DNA from: an uncultured Clostridium sp.
GTDB taxonomy: Bacteria > Bacillota > Clostridia > Clostridiales > Clostridiaceae
Length of the DNA stretch: 64,000 nt
NCBI RefSeq assembly: GCF_900769625.1
Contig: NZ_CAAGHK010000082.1
Span: 7,965-71,964 of the forward strand
Direction: 5' to 3'
Below the pieces are notes generated by a model. It made no database searches and had not been told where the DNA came from. It saw nothing but the letters and a program-made list of their open reading frames with translations. Below are positions 34,704 through 44,818 of this stretch, one piece after another. The position numbers were made by a program, and so were the translations under genes. Numbering within the stretch: position 1 is the stretch's first letter; the number at the start of each line of letters is the position of its first letter.

Positions 34704-36461
34704 TTATTTATTATTCATCTTTTTAATTTCATCAAACAACTCTATTGCTGCATTTCTTGGTCCGTTTTTTTCTTGTCCTTTTACTCCTAGACAAGTTCTT
34801 ATCTGTCCCACTTTAACTTGTGCTTCATTAAACATTGCATCAAAATATTTATCTATAAGAATATCTGTTGCTTCCTGTTTTTGTGCTGGTCCAAATGGAT
34901 TTGCAAAATATGATTCAACAAGTCCCTTTTCAGTTGTTGTTCCTTTTGCCATTCTCGCACCTGATTTAAATACTTTTTTTGCATCCTCTGGTGTCTTAAA
35001 GTAACTTAAATACTTTCCAACTTCTTCAACTCCCTCATAATTATTAGCATAGAAGAAGAAATCTACTTTGTTGCCCTTAGTTATTTCTTTATATGATGCA
35101 ACCGGCATAACAAGTCTTGCATTTACCTTATCTGGATTCATAAAAATACTTCTATCCATTTCCTTAAATGCATATCCCTGATCTAAATCATCAAGTCTTA
35201 CAAATGCTCCTATTTCAGTACCATAACCAATTATTTTTCCATCTTCCAATTTAAATGTACCCATATCATCAAAAATGATTGTCATATCTGATATATAATC
35301 TTCACTTAAACTTCTGAAAGCTTCAAGACTTTCTGACTTACCAGCTCCACTGTCACCCATGATAACAACATTTGCCTCCTCACCACTCTTTAGAAGTACA
35401 TTTACCATAGAACCATGAATAGGAAGGAATCCTCTCTTTATCATCAGTAGATTATAAAGAGTAAGTGTCATTTTTTTCATGTATCCAAAGTAATCTATTT
35501 TTTCTGAGTGGTTAATATATCCGAGTACTATATCATTTTTTTCATCTTCATAAAATACAGTTTTTAAATCTTCTCCCTCATCCTTGGCACCAAAAACAAA
35601 TATCATTTCTGGTTTTCTGCCTCTTGTTTCTTCGCTTCTTGCCATTTCAAACAGATTACATAAAGTTATTCCATGTTCCATAAAATCTCTATGGAAATAT
35701 ATAAAGATAATCATTCCACCTATTTTAGCTGGATAACAGAACCAGTGATCTTTATTGATATCTGCATATTTTAATGGATTATAGTCAATAGCTGTAAATA
35801 TTCCATCTCTTGTATTCCTCTTAGGATAAGTTATAAATGGTGTTTCAAGCAGGATATGATCAATAAATGGTATATCTTCAAGTACTTCATATCCTTGTGG
35901 TGTTGGCCATTCCAGTTCCTGAATCATTATACCAGCATTTCCCCCTGCTGGTATCTGTCTGTATACCTTTGGCTGATATCCTACTACATGCATTTCTATT
36001 TTTCTATATAATTTTAATATCATTGCTGAAAAATCAGCATTAGCCTCAGTAAAGCTTACTGCTGCCAGACCTTCCTGAACCTTGTATCTATGAACTATTG
36101 TATATCTTTCAAGTTTTCTCCAGAATAAATATATATCTTCAATAACACTTATAAACTTATCTTTATCCTGCAGCATACATTTATAAGCATCGTTTATTGT
36201 ACTTACTTCATCAGCTTCCATGATAGTAAGATATTTTACTATTTGAGTTAAATCTCTTCTTATATCAATAAGGCTATCTGTATTAAGTACTGTAATCAAA
36301 TATCTGTATGCTAGTGAATTTTTCTTTTTTGCTCTTCTTAGATAAACTTCTAAAATTCGTCTAAATCCATTACTTTCTAATACCGATTCAAAACTATTAC
36401 AATATTTAGCTGTAAAGTTTATCATTACTTTGTCATTGCTCATTGAAAATTCTTTTTTCAT
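34704..36461 (-). CDS. PEPCK/HPr-kinase-fold ATP-binding protein of unknown substrate
   Basis: The 585-residue protein has a P-loop GDSGAGKSES at 369-378 preceded by FLPIHGSMVNV, and a following acidic strand MTIIFDDMG (about 393-401). That combination is shared by HPr kinase/phosphorylase and by phosphoenolpyruvate carboxykinases. The first 340 residues do not look like normal PEPCK: I do not see the usual oxaloacetate and PEP-binding arginine motifs, and residues 1-160 look helical. Database names for such clostridial proteins tend to be phosphoenolpyruvate carboxykinase, which I regard as unproven. A small-molecule or protein kinase is an alternative. Start ATG at 36461 is behind GGGGG. 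Confidence 0.7.
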   Translation of the reverse strand: MKKEFSMSNDKVMINFTAKYCNSFESVLESNGFRRILEVYLRRAKKKNSLAYRYLITVLNTDSLIDIRRDLTQIVKYLTIMEADEVSTINDAYKCMLQDKDKFISVIEDIYLFWRKLERYTIVHRYKVQEGLAAVSFTEANADFSAMILKLYRKIEMHVVGYQPKVYRQIPAGGNAGIMIQELEWPTPQGYEVLEDIPFIDHILLETPFITYPKRNTRDGIFTAIDYNPLKYADINKDHWFCYPAKIGGMIIFIYFHRDFMEHGITLCNLFEMARSEETRGRKPEMIFVFGAKDEGEDLKTVFYEDEKNDIVLGYINHSEKIDYFGYMKKMTLTLYNLLMIKRGFLPIHGSMVNVLLKSGEEANVVIMGDSGAGKSESLEAFRSLSEDYISDMTIIFDDMGTFKLEDGKIIGYGTEIGAFVRLDDLDQGYAFKEMDRSIFMNPDKVNARLVMPVASYKEITKGNKVDFFFYANNYEGVEEVGKYLSYFKTPEDAKKVFKSGARMAKGTTTEKGLVESYFANPFGPAQKQEATDILIDKYFDAMFNEAQVKVGQIRTCLGVKGQEKNGPRNAAIELFDEIKKMNNK

Positions 36462-36828
36462 AATTAGCCCCCTATATGAAATTTATTAAGGTTTAATATT
36501 TCATTTTTTATTGTTTTCACACACATTGATATCATTATACCATACTTTTTGCAATTTTCAACCTTACTTTTTTGCATTTATTGCAATTTAACACCTAAAT
36601 ACACTTCAGTTTTTATGTAAACATTAACTTTATTTTTAATACTTTTACTCTCATCTAAGTATAATTTGCTTTTTTATGATTCAAACAAATCATGAATATT
36701 ACATATATTTTCATATATTTTGTTCGTTTTTTAAAATTAACGTATATATTTATCATTTATTGAAATAATTATAAATAACATTATTTTTTCTATTCCAATA
36801 ACATTATGATTTAAGAAAGGTTTTGTAT
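36462..36828. other. Divergent intergenic region
   Basis: About 370 very A+T-rich bases between the PEPCK/HPrK-fold gene and the metallo-hydrolase gene. I see no coding frame or strong hairpin; both promoters should lie here. Confidence 0.4.
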
Positions 36829-37707
36829 ATGATTCTAAGAATAAAAAAAAGAAAATTTAAATATTACTGCTTATCATTATTTTTTTTATTATTTATTTTA
36901 TTCTGCCCTCTGCTTATAAAAAATTATTCTACACAAAAAATAAATCCTCATCTAATGTATGTTCATTATATAAATGTAGATCAGGGCGATTCTATGTTGA
37001 TTCAAGTAAACAATAAAAACATATTGATAGACAGCGGGCCAAAAAGTGGAAAGAAACATCTTATAAACTTTCTCAACACTCATAAGATTTCAACCTTAGA
37101 TTATGTTATTGCAACACACCCCCATGATGACCACATTGGTAATATGGCTAGTGTCATAAATACATATAAAGTAAAATCATTTTATGCTCCCAAGGTATAT
37201 TCTTCAACCAAATCTTTTGAAATGATGGTTGATGCACTGATGACACATAATTTAAAAATCATTCCTATCGCCCGTGGATGTAGCACAATAGATCTCGGAT
37301 CCGATACCTGTGTTGAAGTCTTTTCTCCAATAAACGAATCCTATGATAATGAAAATAACTATTCACCAGTAATGAAAATAACCTTTGGAAATACTTCTTT
37401 TTTATTTACAGGTGATGCTGAAACTGAAGTTGAAAATGCTCTCCTGTCTCTCAATGATAATTTACAATGTAATGTCTTAAAAATAGGGCATCATGGTTCT
37501 TCATCTTCAACTTCTGAATTATTTCTCAAAGAAGTCAATCCAGAATATGCCGTAATCAGTGTCGGCAGAAACAATATGTATGGACACCCTAACAAGGATA
37601 TTCTCTCTAGATTAAAACAATCAGGCATAAATATTTTCAGAACTGATCTTAAAAATAATATTACTTTTATATCTGACAAAAATAAGATATCCATCAAATA
37701 TTCCTGA
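36829..37707 (+). CDS. Metallo-beta-lactamase-fold hydrolase, ComEC C-terminal-like
   Basis: The 292-residue protein has an uncleaved N-terminal membrane anchor (about 11-31) and an extracytoplasmic MBL domain. The metal motif HPHDDH is at 97-102, preceded by VDQGDSMLI and LIDSG, and followed by FTGDAE and KIGHHGSSSSTS. This is the pattern of the free-standing proteins related to the C-terminal domain of ComEC/Rec2, the DNA uptake channel; some act as nucleases. The protein lacks the ComEC channel. The ATG at 36829 is behind AAAGG; a TTG at 36823 is too close to it. Confidence 0.88.
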   Translation: MILRIKKRKFKYYCLSLFFLLFILFCPLLIKNYSTQKINPHLMYVHYINVDQGDSMLIQVNNKNILIDSGPKSGKKHLINFLNTHKISTLDYVIATHPHDDHIGNMASVINTYKVKSFYAPKVYSSTKSFEMMVDALMTHNLKIIPIARGCSTIDLGSDTCVEVFSPINESYDNENNYSPVMKITFGNTSFLFTGDAETEVENALLSLNDNLQCNVLKIGHHGSSSSTSELFLKEVNPEYAVISVGRNNMYGHPNKDILSRLKQSGINIFRTDLKNNITFISDKNKISIKYS

Positions 37708-37787
37708 CATTCATCCCTACAATTTATTATTGCGTTCCATACTTTTACTTTTTCTATAATATTTCTCACCTTATAATACAAGAAATA

Positions 37788-37816
37788 TTGACATCAAATA
37801 TTCATTGAGCTATCAT
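37788..37816 (+). promoter_or_regulatory. Promoter for gltX
   Basis: TTGACA, 17 bases, TATCAT. It leaves a leader of about 150 bases before gltX. I looked for a T-box in the leader and found none. Confidence 0.65.
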
Positions 37817-37973
37817 AGAGGTATTGTTAATGAACAAGTGAGCATGATTAATGTAGGTAAAAACTCAGGTATAAATTATGATTATTTTTCATCTGTTGAC
37901 TATATTAATTTCATATGCTCCTGTTATGAATAATTGTTTATTTTAATAAAATAAATTTATAGGAGTGAAGGAA

Positions 37974-39431
37974 ATGGCAAATAAAATCAGAACAAGATTT
38001 GCACCTAGTCCAACTGGATATATGCACGTTGGTAACTTAAGAACTGCTCTTTATGCTTATCTTATCGCGAAGCACGAAGATGGAGACTTTATATTAAGAA
38101 TCGAAGATACTGACCAGGAAAGATTAGTTGAAGGTGCTGTTGATATTATATATAACACACTAAAAGTAACTGGATTAACTCATGATGAAGGTCCAGACAT
38201 CGGCGGTCCTGTTGGTCCATACATTCAAAGTGAAAGAAAAGATATCTATATAGAATACGCTAAGAAACTAATCGAAAAGGGTGAAGCTTATTACTGCTTC
38301 TGTACAAAAGAACGTTTAGATGCAATGAGAGAAGAAGCTGAATCAGCAAAACAGACTCCAAAATATGATAAACACTGTTCTCATCTTTCAAAGGAAGAAA
38401 TTGAAGAAAACTTAGCAAAAGGTATTCCTTATGTTATAAGACAAAACAATCCTACAGAAGGAAAGACAACATTCACAGATGTTATCTACGGAGAAATTTC
38501 AGTTGATAACTCTGAACTTGAAGATATGATCTTAATCAAATCTGATGGACTTCCAACTTATAACTTCGCTAACGTTGTTGATGATCACTTAATGGGAATA
38601 ACTCATGTAGTAAGAGGAAATGAATACTTATCATCTTCTCCTAAATACAACAGATTATATGAAGCTTTCGGATGGGATGTTCCAGTTTACGTACACTGCC
38701 CACCAATCATGAAAGACCAGCATAACAAATTATCTAAGAGAAATGGTGATGCATCATTTGGTGATCTTTTAGAAAAAGGATACTTAAAAGAAGCTGTACT
38801 TAACTACATAGCTTTACTTGGATGGAATGATGGATCAAATGAAGAAATCTTCACACTTGAAGAATTAATCAAGAAATTTGATTACAAAGACATCAGTAAA
38901 TCACCTGCTATCTTCGATAATGCTAAATTAAAATGGATGAATGGTGAATACATCAGAAAATTATCTTTAGATGAATTCCACGAATTAGCTATGGAACAAT
39001 ATAAGAAAGTATTACACAAAGATTTTGATTTTAAATTCATATCTGAATTAGTACACACAAGATGTGAAGTATTAAATGATATTCCAGATCTTATAGATTT
39101 CTTAGAAGAACTTCCAGAATACTCAACTGATCTTTATGTTCATAAGAAAATGAAGAGTACAGTTGAAACTTCATTAGACAACTTAGAAAAAGCATTACCA
39201 GTGTTAGAATCTATAGATGAAGAACATTGGACAATGGATAATATCCATGATAAAATATTTGAATTAATCAAATCTTTAGAAATCAAAAATGGTCAGATGT
39301 TATGGCCTCTAAGAACTGCTCTTTCAGGTAAGCCATCAACTCCAGGCGGAGCTTTTGAAATTGCCATCTTAATAAGAAGAGAAGAATCATTAAAGAGAGT
39401 AAAAAAAGGTATTGAATTACTTCAAGCATAG
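37974..39431 (+). CDS. gltX: Glutamyl-tRNA synthetase
   Basis: The enzyme charges tRNA-Glu (and in many Firmicutes also tRNA-Gln, for later amidation). The 485-residue class I synthetase has the HIGH-type motif APSPTGYMHVGN (about 10-21) and the KMSKS-type motif KLSKRNG (about 248-254). Length and C-terminal anticodon-binding region are normal. The start is the ATG at 37974 behind AGGAG; a GTG three codons earlier lies within the ribosome site. Codon use is visibly cleaner than in neighbours (frequent AGA, GGT, GAA), as in a highly expressed gene. Confidence 0.97.
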   Translation: MANKIRTRFAPSPTGYMHVGNLRTALYAYLIAKHEDGDFILRIEDTDQERLVEGAVDIIYNTLKVTGLTHDEGPDIGGPVGPYIQSERKDIYIEYAKKLIEKGEAYYCFCTKERLDAMREEAESAKQTPKYDKHCSHLSKEEIEENLAKGIPYVIRQNNPTEGKTTFTDVIYGEISVDNSELEDMILIKSDGLPTYNFANVVDDHLMGITHVVRGNEYLSSSPKYNRLYEAFGWDVPVYVHCPPIMKDQHNKLSKRNGDASFGDLLEKGYLKEAVLNYIALLGWNDGSNEEIFTLEELIKKFDYKDISKSPAIFDNAKLKWMNGEYIRKLSLDEFHELAMEQYKKVLHKDFDFKFISELVHTRCEVLNDIPDLIDFLEELPEYSTDLYVHKKMKSTVETSLDNLEKALPVLESIDEEHWTMDNIHDKIFELIKSLEIKNGQMLWPLRTALSGKPSTPGGAFEIAILIRREESLKRVKKGIELLQA

Positions 39432-39432
39432 T

Positions 39433-39461
39433 AAAAAGCACGGCAGAAGCCGTGCTTTTTT
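39433..39461 (+). terminator. Terminator of gltX
   Basis: AAAAAGCACGGC and GCCGTGCTTTTT form a 12-bp G+C-rich stem with an AGAA loop, directly after the gltX stop. Confidence 0.95.
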
Positions 39462-39475
39462 AGTTAACTGACAAC

Positions 39476-39515
39476 TAAAAAGGGGACTTCTTAAAAATAT
39501 AAGAAGCCCCTTTTT
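39476..39515 (-). terminator. Terminator of the RNase-H-fold/HAD operon
   Basis: AAAAGGGG...CTTCTT pairs with AAGAAG...CCCCTTTT over 15 positions (one G-U on the minus strand). It is placed for the minus-strand operon that ends at 39573. Confidence 0.85.
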
Positions 39516-39572
39516 AAAAGTAACTGTACTGTACTACTTCTAGAAAGTTAGTGTTTGTTCAGGTTTAGTATT

Positions 39573-40370
39573 TTATAATATTTCTTTAGTATTATCAGAC
39601 GCAGATGAGCTATCATTATTCTCAGATAATCCTTCTTTTTCTTCTGCCTCTGTCCGTTCTCCTATTTCGTCTTCGAAATCATCATAACTATCAATTACAT
39701 CAGATTCTTCTTCAGTTTCTATATTCTGAATGATATATTTCTTCCAGTTAACATAGATATAGTAAAGATTTACTACATCCTGTTCATTATAAAGGAGGAT
39801 TTTTTCTATTTTTTCTTCCGGCATTCTTTTAAAATAGCTCTTATCCTTCATAACTTTATGAAAAGTCTTGGCAAGATTCGATCCGCTGATAATTTCTCCT
39901 TCTCTTATTATATCAAATATCTTTTCAAGATTTTTTAATCCTATTGAGCCAGTTCTCTCTTTTTCATATTCCTTCTGAATATCAATAGAATCAAAATAAT
40001 CATTAAAATTATACAGTATTCCATTTTTCTGAAAAAGATAATTGATAACAGTGAAATCATTATTTCCCGAAAAAGTAACAATAGCCTTCTTACCTTTATT
40101 TTTCATTCTCATAAAATAATCTCTAGCTATATATAATATATCTATTGCTTCATCTTTATCTTCTATCATATACTGAGTGACTAATATAGACTTTATTTTT
40201 GGATTATATTCACACGCCCCAAAAACACCTATACATTTTGGTTTTTTATAGACATAATGCTCTAAATCAAAAAATATCAACTCTTCAGGAGTATATTCCA
40301 TATTATTAGGTTTCATCATAAATTCATCGCAGTATTCATCTACCTTCACTTTATTTTCACGAATAATCAC
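39573..40370 (-). CDS. RNase H-fold 3'-5' exonuclease-like protein (YprB-type)
   Basis: The 265-residue protein carries a DEDD-type nuclease pattern: FFDLEHYVY (Asp35, Glu37), FSGNNDFTVIN (Asp near 115) and YNEQDVVNLYY (Asp near 206). This matches the RNase_H_2/YprB domain. The last 50 residues are a highly acidic, Ser-rich tail (residues about 218-265), probably disordered. The start is a GTG at 40370, 14 bases after the stop of the HAD gene, so they form an operon. The biological substrate is unknown. Confidence 0.78.
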   Translation of the reverse strand: MIIRENKVKVDEYCDEFMMKPNNMEYTPEELIFFDLEHYVYKKPKCIGVFGACEYNPKIKSILVTQYMIEDKDEAIDILYIARDYFMRMKNKGKKAIVTFSGNNDFTVINYLFQKNGILYNFNDYFDSIDIQKEYEKERTGSIGLKNLEKIFDIIREGEIISGSNLAKTFHKVMKDKSYFKRMPEEKIEKILLYNEQDVVNLYYIYVNWKKYIIQNIETEEESDVIDSYDDFEDEIGERTEAEEKEGLSENNDSSSASDNTKEIL

Positions 40371-40384
40371 AGTACCACTCTTTC

Positions 40385-41113
40385 CTATACAAATTGTATA
40401 TCTTCAATATCTAAATTGTATATTACATCTTTTCTTTCAACAATAACATTAACCTTGTCAATAAGATTTCTATCCTTTATTACCTTCTGTAAAAGTTCTT
40501 TTGTAGGGTTCATGCAATATGGATATCTTACTTTCTTGAACATGGTATAATCACCAGCCGTATCTCCATATGCATAACTTTTATTTAGGTCTATATCATA
40601 CTTTTCCACAAAGCTCTCAATAGCTGCTTCTTTGCTTCTGCTATCCCACATAGGAATTACCTCACCTGTATAGACATTATTATCATCAACAACATATTTA
40701 GCTCCAATATAATCTGTAAATCCATACTTTTCAGCCATCTCCCTTACTAGCTCAGAAGGAGATCCTGAAATTATTATAAGCTTGTGACCATTGTCTTTAT
40801 GCCATTTAATTCTGTCCCTGGTAAATGTGTAGACTCTGTCACCTTTCTGTTGAACAATTTTCTTGGCTATATATTCAATCCTGTATTTTTCAAGACCTTT
40901 TATAGCTTCCATATAGATATCTATCATCTTTAAAAGATAATCATCATAATCACCCTGTCTCTTATCCCATTTCATATAATCAGGTCTTACATCGTTATAC
41001 CATCTTTCCTGACCAATGATTTCGTATTTAACCATCTTCTTAAATACTTCTGTTATGAGACCTTCCCTATAAAGAGTACCATCTAAATCAAAAAATGCTC
41101 CTATATTTGACAT
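40385..41113 (-). CDS. HAD-superfamily hydrolase, subfamily IB (phosphoserine phosphatase-like)
   Basis: The 242-residue phosphatase has motif I DLDGT (Asp9, Asp11), motif II IIISGSP, a basic motif III region and motif IV YGDTAGDYTM. The cap inserted after motif I is large and helical, as in the IB group that includes SerB-like and lipid phosphatase-like proteins. The start chosen is the ATG at 41113 behind AGAGGATG. It is the first gene of a two-gene operon with the YprB-type protein. Confidence 0.88.
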   Translation of the reverse strand: MSNIGAFFDLDGTLYREGLITEVFKKMVKYEIIGQERWYNDVRPDYMKWDKRQGDYDDYLLKMIDIYMEAIKGLEKYRIEYIAKKIVQQKGDRVYTFTRDRIKWHKDNGHKLIIISGSPSELVREMAEKYGFTDYIGAKYVVDDNNVYTGEVIPMWDSRSKEAAIESFVEKYDIDLNKSYAYGDTAGDYTMFKKVRYPYCMNPTKELLQKVIKDRNLIDKVNVIVERKDVIYNLDIEDIQFV

Positions 41114-41266
41114 TACCTCACATCCTCTTCTGTTCATATCTTACAAATTATTATACTTTATTTTATCATTACAGAAAAGCGTTTATAACCTTTTTTAATC
41201 ACTCATACTATATTATATTTCTTTGATACTCCCAATGGGACTATATTAAAGATAAATCGCCATAAT

Positions 41267-42391
41267 TTAATTATCAAGATTTTCTTTTTTCACAAGATCC
41301 TTGTTGGACTGCTTAAATTTATCTACAATCTTATTGTAGTATATTCTTACGGTAGCCATTGTTGGAGAACCTAAAATCATACCAACAGGTCCAAGAATTC
41401 CACCGCCTAAAGTAACGCCGAATATTATTGCCAGGGGACTTACTCCAACCTTCTTTCCTATTAATTTAGGTTCAAGATACCATGCATCAAACTGCTGAAG
41501 TGAAAAGAGAATGATAATAACCATAACTGCTTTCAAAGGTGATGAAAATACAGTTACTACTGATGATATTATTATACCTACCAATGGCCCAAAATAAGGT
41601 ATCATATTTGTTATTCCCACAACAAGTGCTAATAAAGGTGCATATGGAACCTTGAGTATAATCAAGCATATCAAAGCAAATCCTCCGATTATCATTGAAT
41701 CTACAGCCTTTATTCCAACATACATTCCTATCATCTTATTATATGTTCTTATAAAAGTTAATAAATGTGTACCATTTTTTTCTTTAAGAATCATATATAC
41801 TATAGTTTTAGCCATTTTAACAATTTTATCTTTTTCAATAAGTACATATATGGATATTAAAAATCCTAAAACAATATTAACCAGATTGGATGTCAGTGAT
41901 ATAAGATATACTGCAAAATTCTGAAGTAGTTCCATTGAAATATTCCCTATCTGAGTTGCTATATTCTGAACATTAGCTAAAATACCTGACTGCCTTATCA
42001 ATTCATTTACTCTTTCATTAGAAAGCCCCATGTTTATCCATTCTTGAACTTTAGCCATATAATTAGGTATTTCATTTGTTATATTAAGTATACTGTCCAC
42101 TAAACTTGGAATCGTAAAAAATAAAACTACAAAAACTATTCCTAATAAAATAATATAAGTTAATGCTATTGAAATACCTCTTTTGACTTTAAGCTTTCTT
42201 TCAAAGCTCTTTACTACAGGATTTAGTATATAAGCACACACAAGTGCATACATAAAAGGACTTAATATTGATAAGCCTCGATTGATTATATTAAAAAAAT
42301 ACTGGTAATTATCAATAAATTTATATCCAATAACTCCTATAAGCGCAAAAATCAAAATATCCCTGTATTTTATATTATTATTTATAAACAT
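41267..42391 (-). CDS. AI-2E family transporter (UPF0118, YtvI-like)
   Basis: The 374-residue polytopic protein has about eight helices and the family segments LSPFMYALVCAYILNPVV (about 42-59), NMIPYFGPLVGIIISS (about 270) and GVSPLAIIFGVTLGGGILGPVGMILGSP (about 322-349). The family includes TqsA and various ion or sporulation-related permeases; what this one carries cannot be said. The start is behind AGGAGGGG. It is monocistronic. Confidence 0.9.
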   Translation of the reverse strand: MFINNNIKYRDILIFALIGVIGYKFIDNYQYFFNIINRGLSILSPFMYALVCAYILNPVVKSFERKLKVKRGISIALTYIILLGIVFVVLFFTIPSLVDSILNITNEIPNYMAKVQEWINMGLSNERVNELIRQSGILANVQNIATQIGNISMELLQNFAVYLISLTSNLVNIVLGFLISIYVLIEKDKIVKMAKTIVYMILKEKNGTHLLTFIRTYNKMIGMYVGIKAVDSMIIGGFALICLIILKVPYAPLLALVVGITNMIPYFGPLVGIIISSVVTVFSSPLKAVMVIIILFSLQQFDAWYLEPKLIGKKVGVSPLAIIFGVTLGGGILGPVGMILGSPTMATVRIYYNKIVDKFKQSNKDLVKKENLDN

Positions 42392-42620
42392 TCAAACATC
42401 TCCCCTCCTGATATTAATTTTATTTAAATTATATCATAATTCCACATATAAAAAATTTACAATATATTAAATTTATATTATAATTATTTACGTATAATTT
42501 TACAAAAATTCAATTTATTAAAAATAAGTGATATGATAAATCAACTAAAACTTCAAAATAACATAGCAATCTAAAACCTATAATAGCCTTATTAGTGTAA
42601 AATTCTAAGCAAAATATTAA

Positions 42621-42662
42621 ATGTACATAACTCAAATATTATAAAATTTAAGTTATGTACAT
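42621..42662 (-). terminator. Terminator of argS
   Basis: ATGTACATAACT and AGTTATGTACAT form a perfect 12-bp stem; TTTAATATTTT follows on the minus strand, 25 bases after the argS stop. Confidence 0.75.
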
Positions 42663-42686
42663 TTTATAATTCAGATAAATTTACTA

Positions 42687-44375
42687 TTACATCTTTTCTA
42701 CTACGCCAATTCCAAGAAGTTCAAGACCATTCTTAATTACTTGTAATGAAGCCTTAACAAGTGCTAATCTTGTAGCCTTTAAGCTTTCATCTTCTAAGTT
42801 TAAAACAGAATGTGCATTGTAGAATTTATTAAATCCTTTGGCAACTTCTATAACGTATCTTGTTAATATAGATGGTTCTAACTTATCTAATGCTAAAGTA
42901 ATAACATTATTGAAGTTCCCTAATGTTTTAACTAATTCAAATTCTTCTTTTGAAGATAATTTACTATAGTCAACTTTTCCTGAACATTCACCAGCTCTTG
43001 ATAAAATGCTGTTTCCTCTTGCATATGCATATTGAACATAAGGACCAGTTTCTCCTTCAAATGAAAGAATTTCCTTCCAGTCAAATACAATATCTTTTTC
43101 TCTTGAATTCTTAAGATATGTAAAGATGACAGCACCAACACCAATTTTCTTAGCTACTTCTTCTTTATTCTTTATTTCCTCTTTATCTTTAATTGCTTCC
43201 ATAGTCTTTTCAACAGCTTCTCTTAATAAGTCATCAAGAAGTACAATTGAACCATCTCTTGTTGAAAGCTTTCTGTCAGCAAATTTAACCAATCCAAATC
43301 CTACATGTACGCAGTCTTTAGCCCATTCATGTCCTGCAAGTTCTAATACTTTGAATACCTGCTTAAAGTGAAGAGCCTGTGGAGTTCCAACAACATATAT
43401 AGATTTATAGAAATCATAAGTCTTCTTTCTATACATTGCAGCTGCTAAATCTCTCGTAGAATATATTGAAGCTCCATCTGCTTTCAATATGATACATGGA
43501 GGCATATTGTAGTCTTCAAGCATTACAACCTGTGCACCATTACTTTCAACAAGTAATCCTTTTTCCTTTAATTCATCAACTACGGCATCCATCTTATCAT
43601 TATAGAATGCTTCACCATTATATGAATCAAATTTAACACCTAAAATATCATATACTCTTTCAAATTCCTTTAAGCTTAAATCTCTGAATCTAGTCCAAAG
43701 AGCTGTTGCTTCTGGATCACCATTTTCTAAAGCTTTGAAGTTTGCTCTTGCTTCATCTTCTAAGCTAGGATCTTTTTTAGCTTCTTCATGGAATTTAACA
43801 TATATTCTAAGAAGTTCATCTATTGGAGCCTTTTCTAGAGCTTCTTCATCTACCCATCTATGGTATGCACTTATTAGCTTACCAAACTGTGTTCCCCAGT
43901 CTCCTAAGTGATTTATACCAACTGTATTATATCCTTCTTTTTTAAACATTTTATATAAAGAATTTCCTATAGCAGTTGTAAAAAGATGACCTACATGGAA
44001 TGGCTTAGCTATATTAGGCGATGAATAATCAATACATATAGTCTTTCCTTCTCCAATATTAGAAGAACCGTAGTCATCTCCTTCTTCTAATACCTTGCTT
44101 ATTGTCTTTTCTGCAAAAGTACCCTTATCAACAAAGAAGTTAAGGTATGGTCCAAGATTTTCAATTCTTTCGAATCCTTCTGTGTCCATAAGCCCCTTTA
44201 ATTCTTCTGCTATCATGTTAGGTGCTTTTCTCATAATTTTAGATAATTGGAAACATGGGAATGCATAATCCCCCATTTCTGGCTTTGGTGGAATTTCTAT
44301 TAACTTTTCTATAGTTTCCACATCTAAATCTACATGCTGTTTTATTAGTTCTGCAATTTTAACTTTATAATCCAT
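42687..44375 (-). CDS. argS: Arginyl-tRNA synthetase
   Basis: The enzyme charges tRNA-Arg. The 562-residue class I synthetase has the N-terminal tRNA D-arm domain (about 1-110), the HIGH motif in IAKPFHVGHLFTT (about 121-133), the segment SSPNIAKP, and a C-terminal DALR anticodon-binding domain. The start is the ATG at 44375 behind GGAGG; a GTG at 44387 overlaps the ribosome site. It is controlled by a T-box leader upstream. Confidence 0.97.
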   Translation of the reverse strand: MDYKVKIAELIKQHVDLDVETIEKLIEIPPKPEMGDYAFPCFQLSKIMRKAPNMIAEELKGLMDTEGFERIENLGPYLNFFVDKGTFAEKTISKVLEEGDDYGSSNIGEGKTICIDYSSPNIAKPFHVGHLFTTAIGNSLYKMFKKEGYNTVGINHLGDWGTQFGKLISAYHRWVDEEALEKAPIDELLRIYVKFHEEAKKDPSLEDEARANFKALENGDPEATALWTRFRDLSLKEFERVYDILGVKFDSYNGEAFYNDKMDAVVDELKEKGLLVESNGAQVVMLEDYNMPPCIILKADGASIYSTRDLAAAMYRKKTYDFYKSIYVVGTPQALHFKQVFKVLELAGHEWAKDCVHVGFGLVKFADRKLSTRDGSIVLLDDLLREAVEKTMEAIKDKEEIKNKEEVAKKIGVGAVIFTYLKNSREKDIVFDWKEILSFEGETGPYVQYAYARGNSILSRAGECSGKVDYSKLSSKEEFELVKTLGNFNNVITLALDKLEPSILTRYVIEVAKGFNKFYNAHSVLNLEDESLKATRLALVKASLQVIKNGLELLGIGVVEKM

Positions 44376-44560
44376 TTCTACCTCCACTTTATTCGTTAAC
44401 AGTTTAATTTACAGTTAACAATTTTTATCAATATTCTTTCGAATATACTTTTTATGTTTATTTTTATCATATGCTGCGTAAAATATTATTTAAAATAACT
44501 TTTACTAAAACAAAAATATTTTTATATCCACAAATATTGTCTTTATGGATTTTTGTAAAT

Positions 44561-44812
44561 AAAAAAATCGCCTCTTGTTATACAAAGAGACGAATTATTC
44601 GCGGTACCACTCTAATTGCATATCATTACTGATATGCCGCTTTATTTTTAACGCAGTTTTACATGCGACCTTCCCTACTCATTTCAGGAGGTTTCTCCAA
44701 GGCTCTTTTCCTTTTGACTTATTCTGCAAGGCTTACACCATTCCCTTGCTCGCTTAAGAAATCCATCAAAGTACTTTCCTCTTCATCAAATATTTCATAA
44801 TAAAATTAACCT
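44561..44812 (-). ncRNA. T-box riboswitch leader of argS
   Basis: On the minus strand the T-box sequence AATTAGAGTGGTACCGCG (44600-44617) matches the consensus for binding the tRNA acceptor end. It is followed by a terminator (CGTCTCTT / AAGAGGCG plus seven T, 44561-44592). Upstream lie the stem I features: GAGGAAAGTAC, the distal-loop sequence GGAATGGTG, and a specifier region GGAAAAGAGCC at 44701-44711. In that region AGA (Arg, 44704-44706) fits the specifier position and the gene. Uncharged tRNA-Arg would favour the antiterminator and readthrough. Confidence 0.93.
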
Positions 44813-44818
44813 TTATTA

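Noticed and set aside
37708..37973. T-box leader for gltX
   Set aside because: No GGTGGNACC core and no terminator/antiterminator pair.
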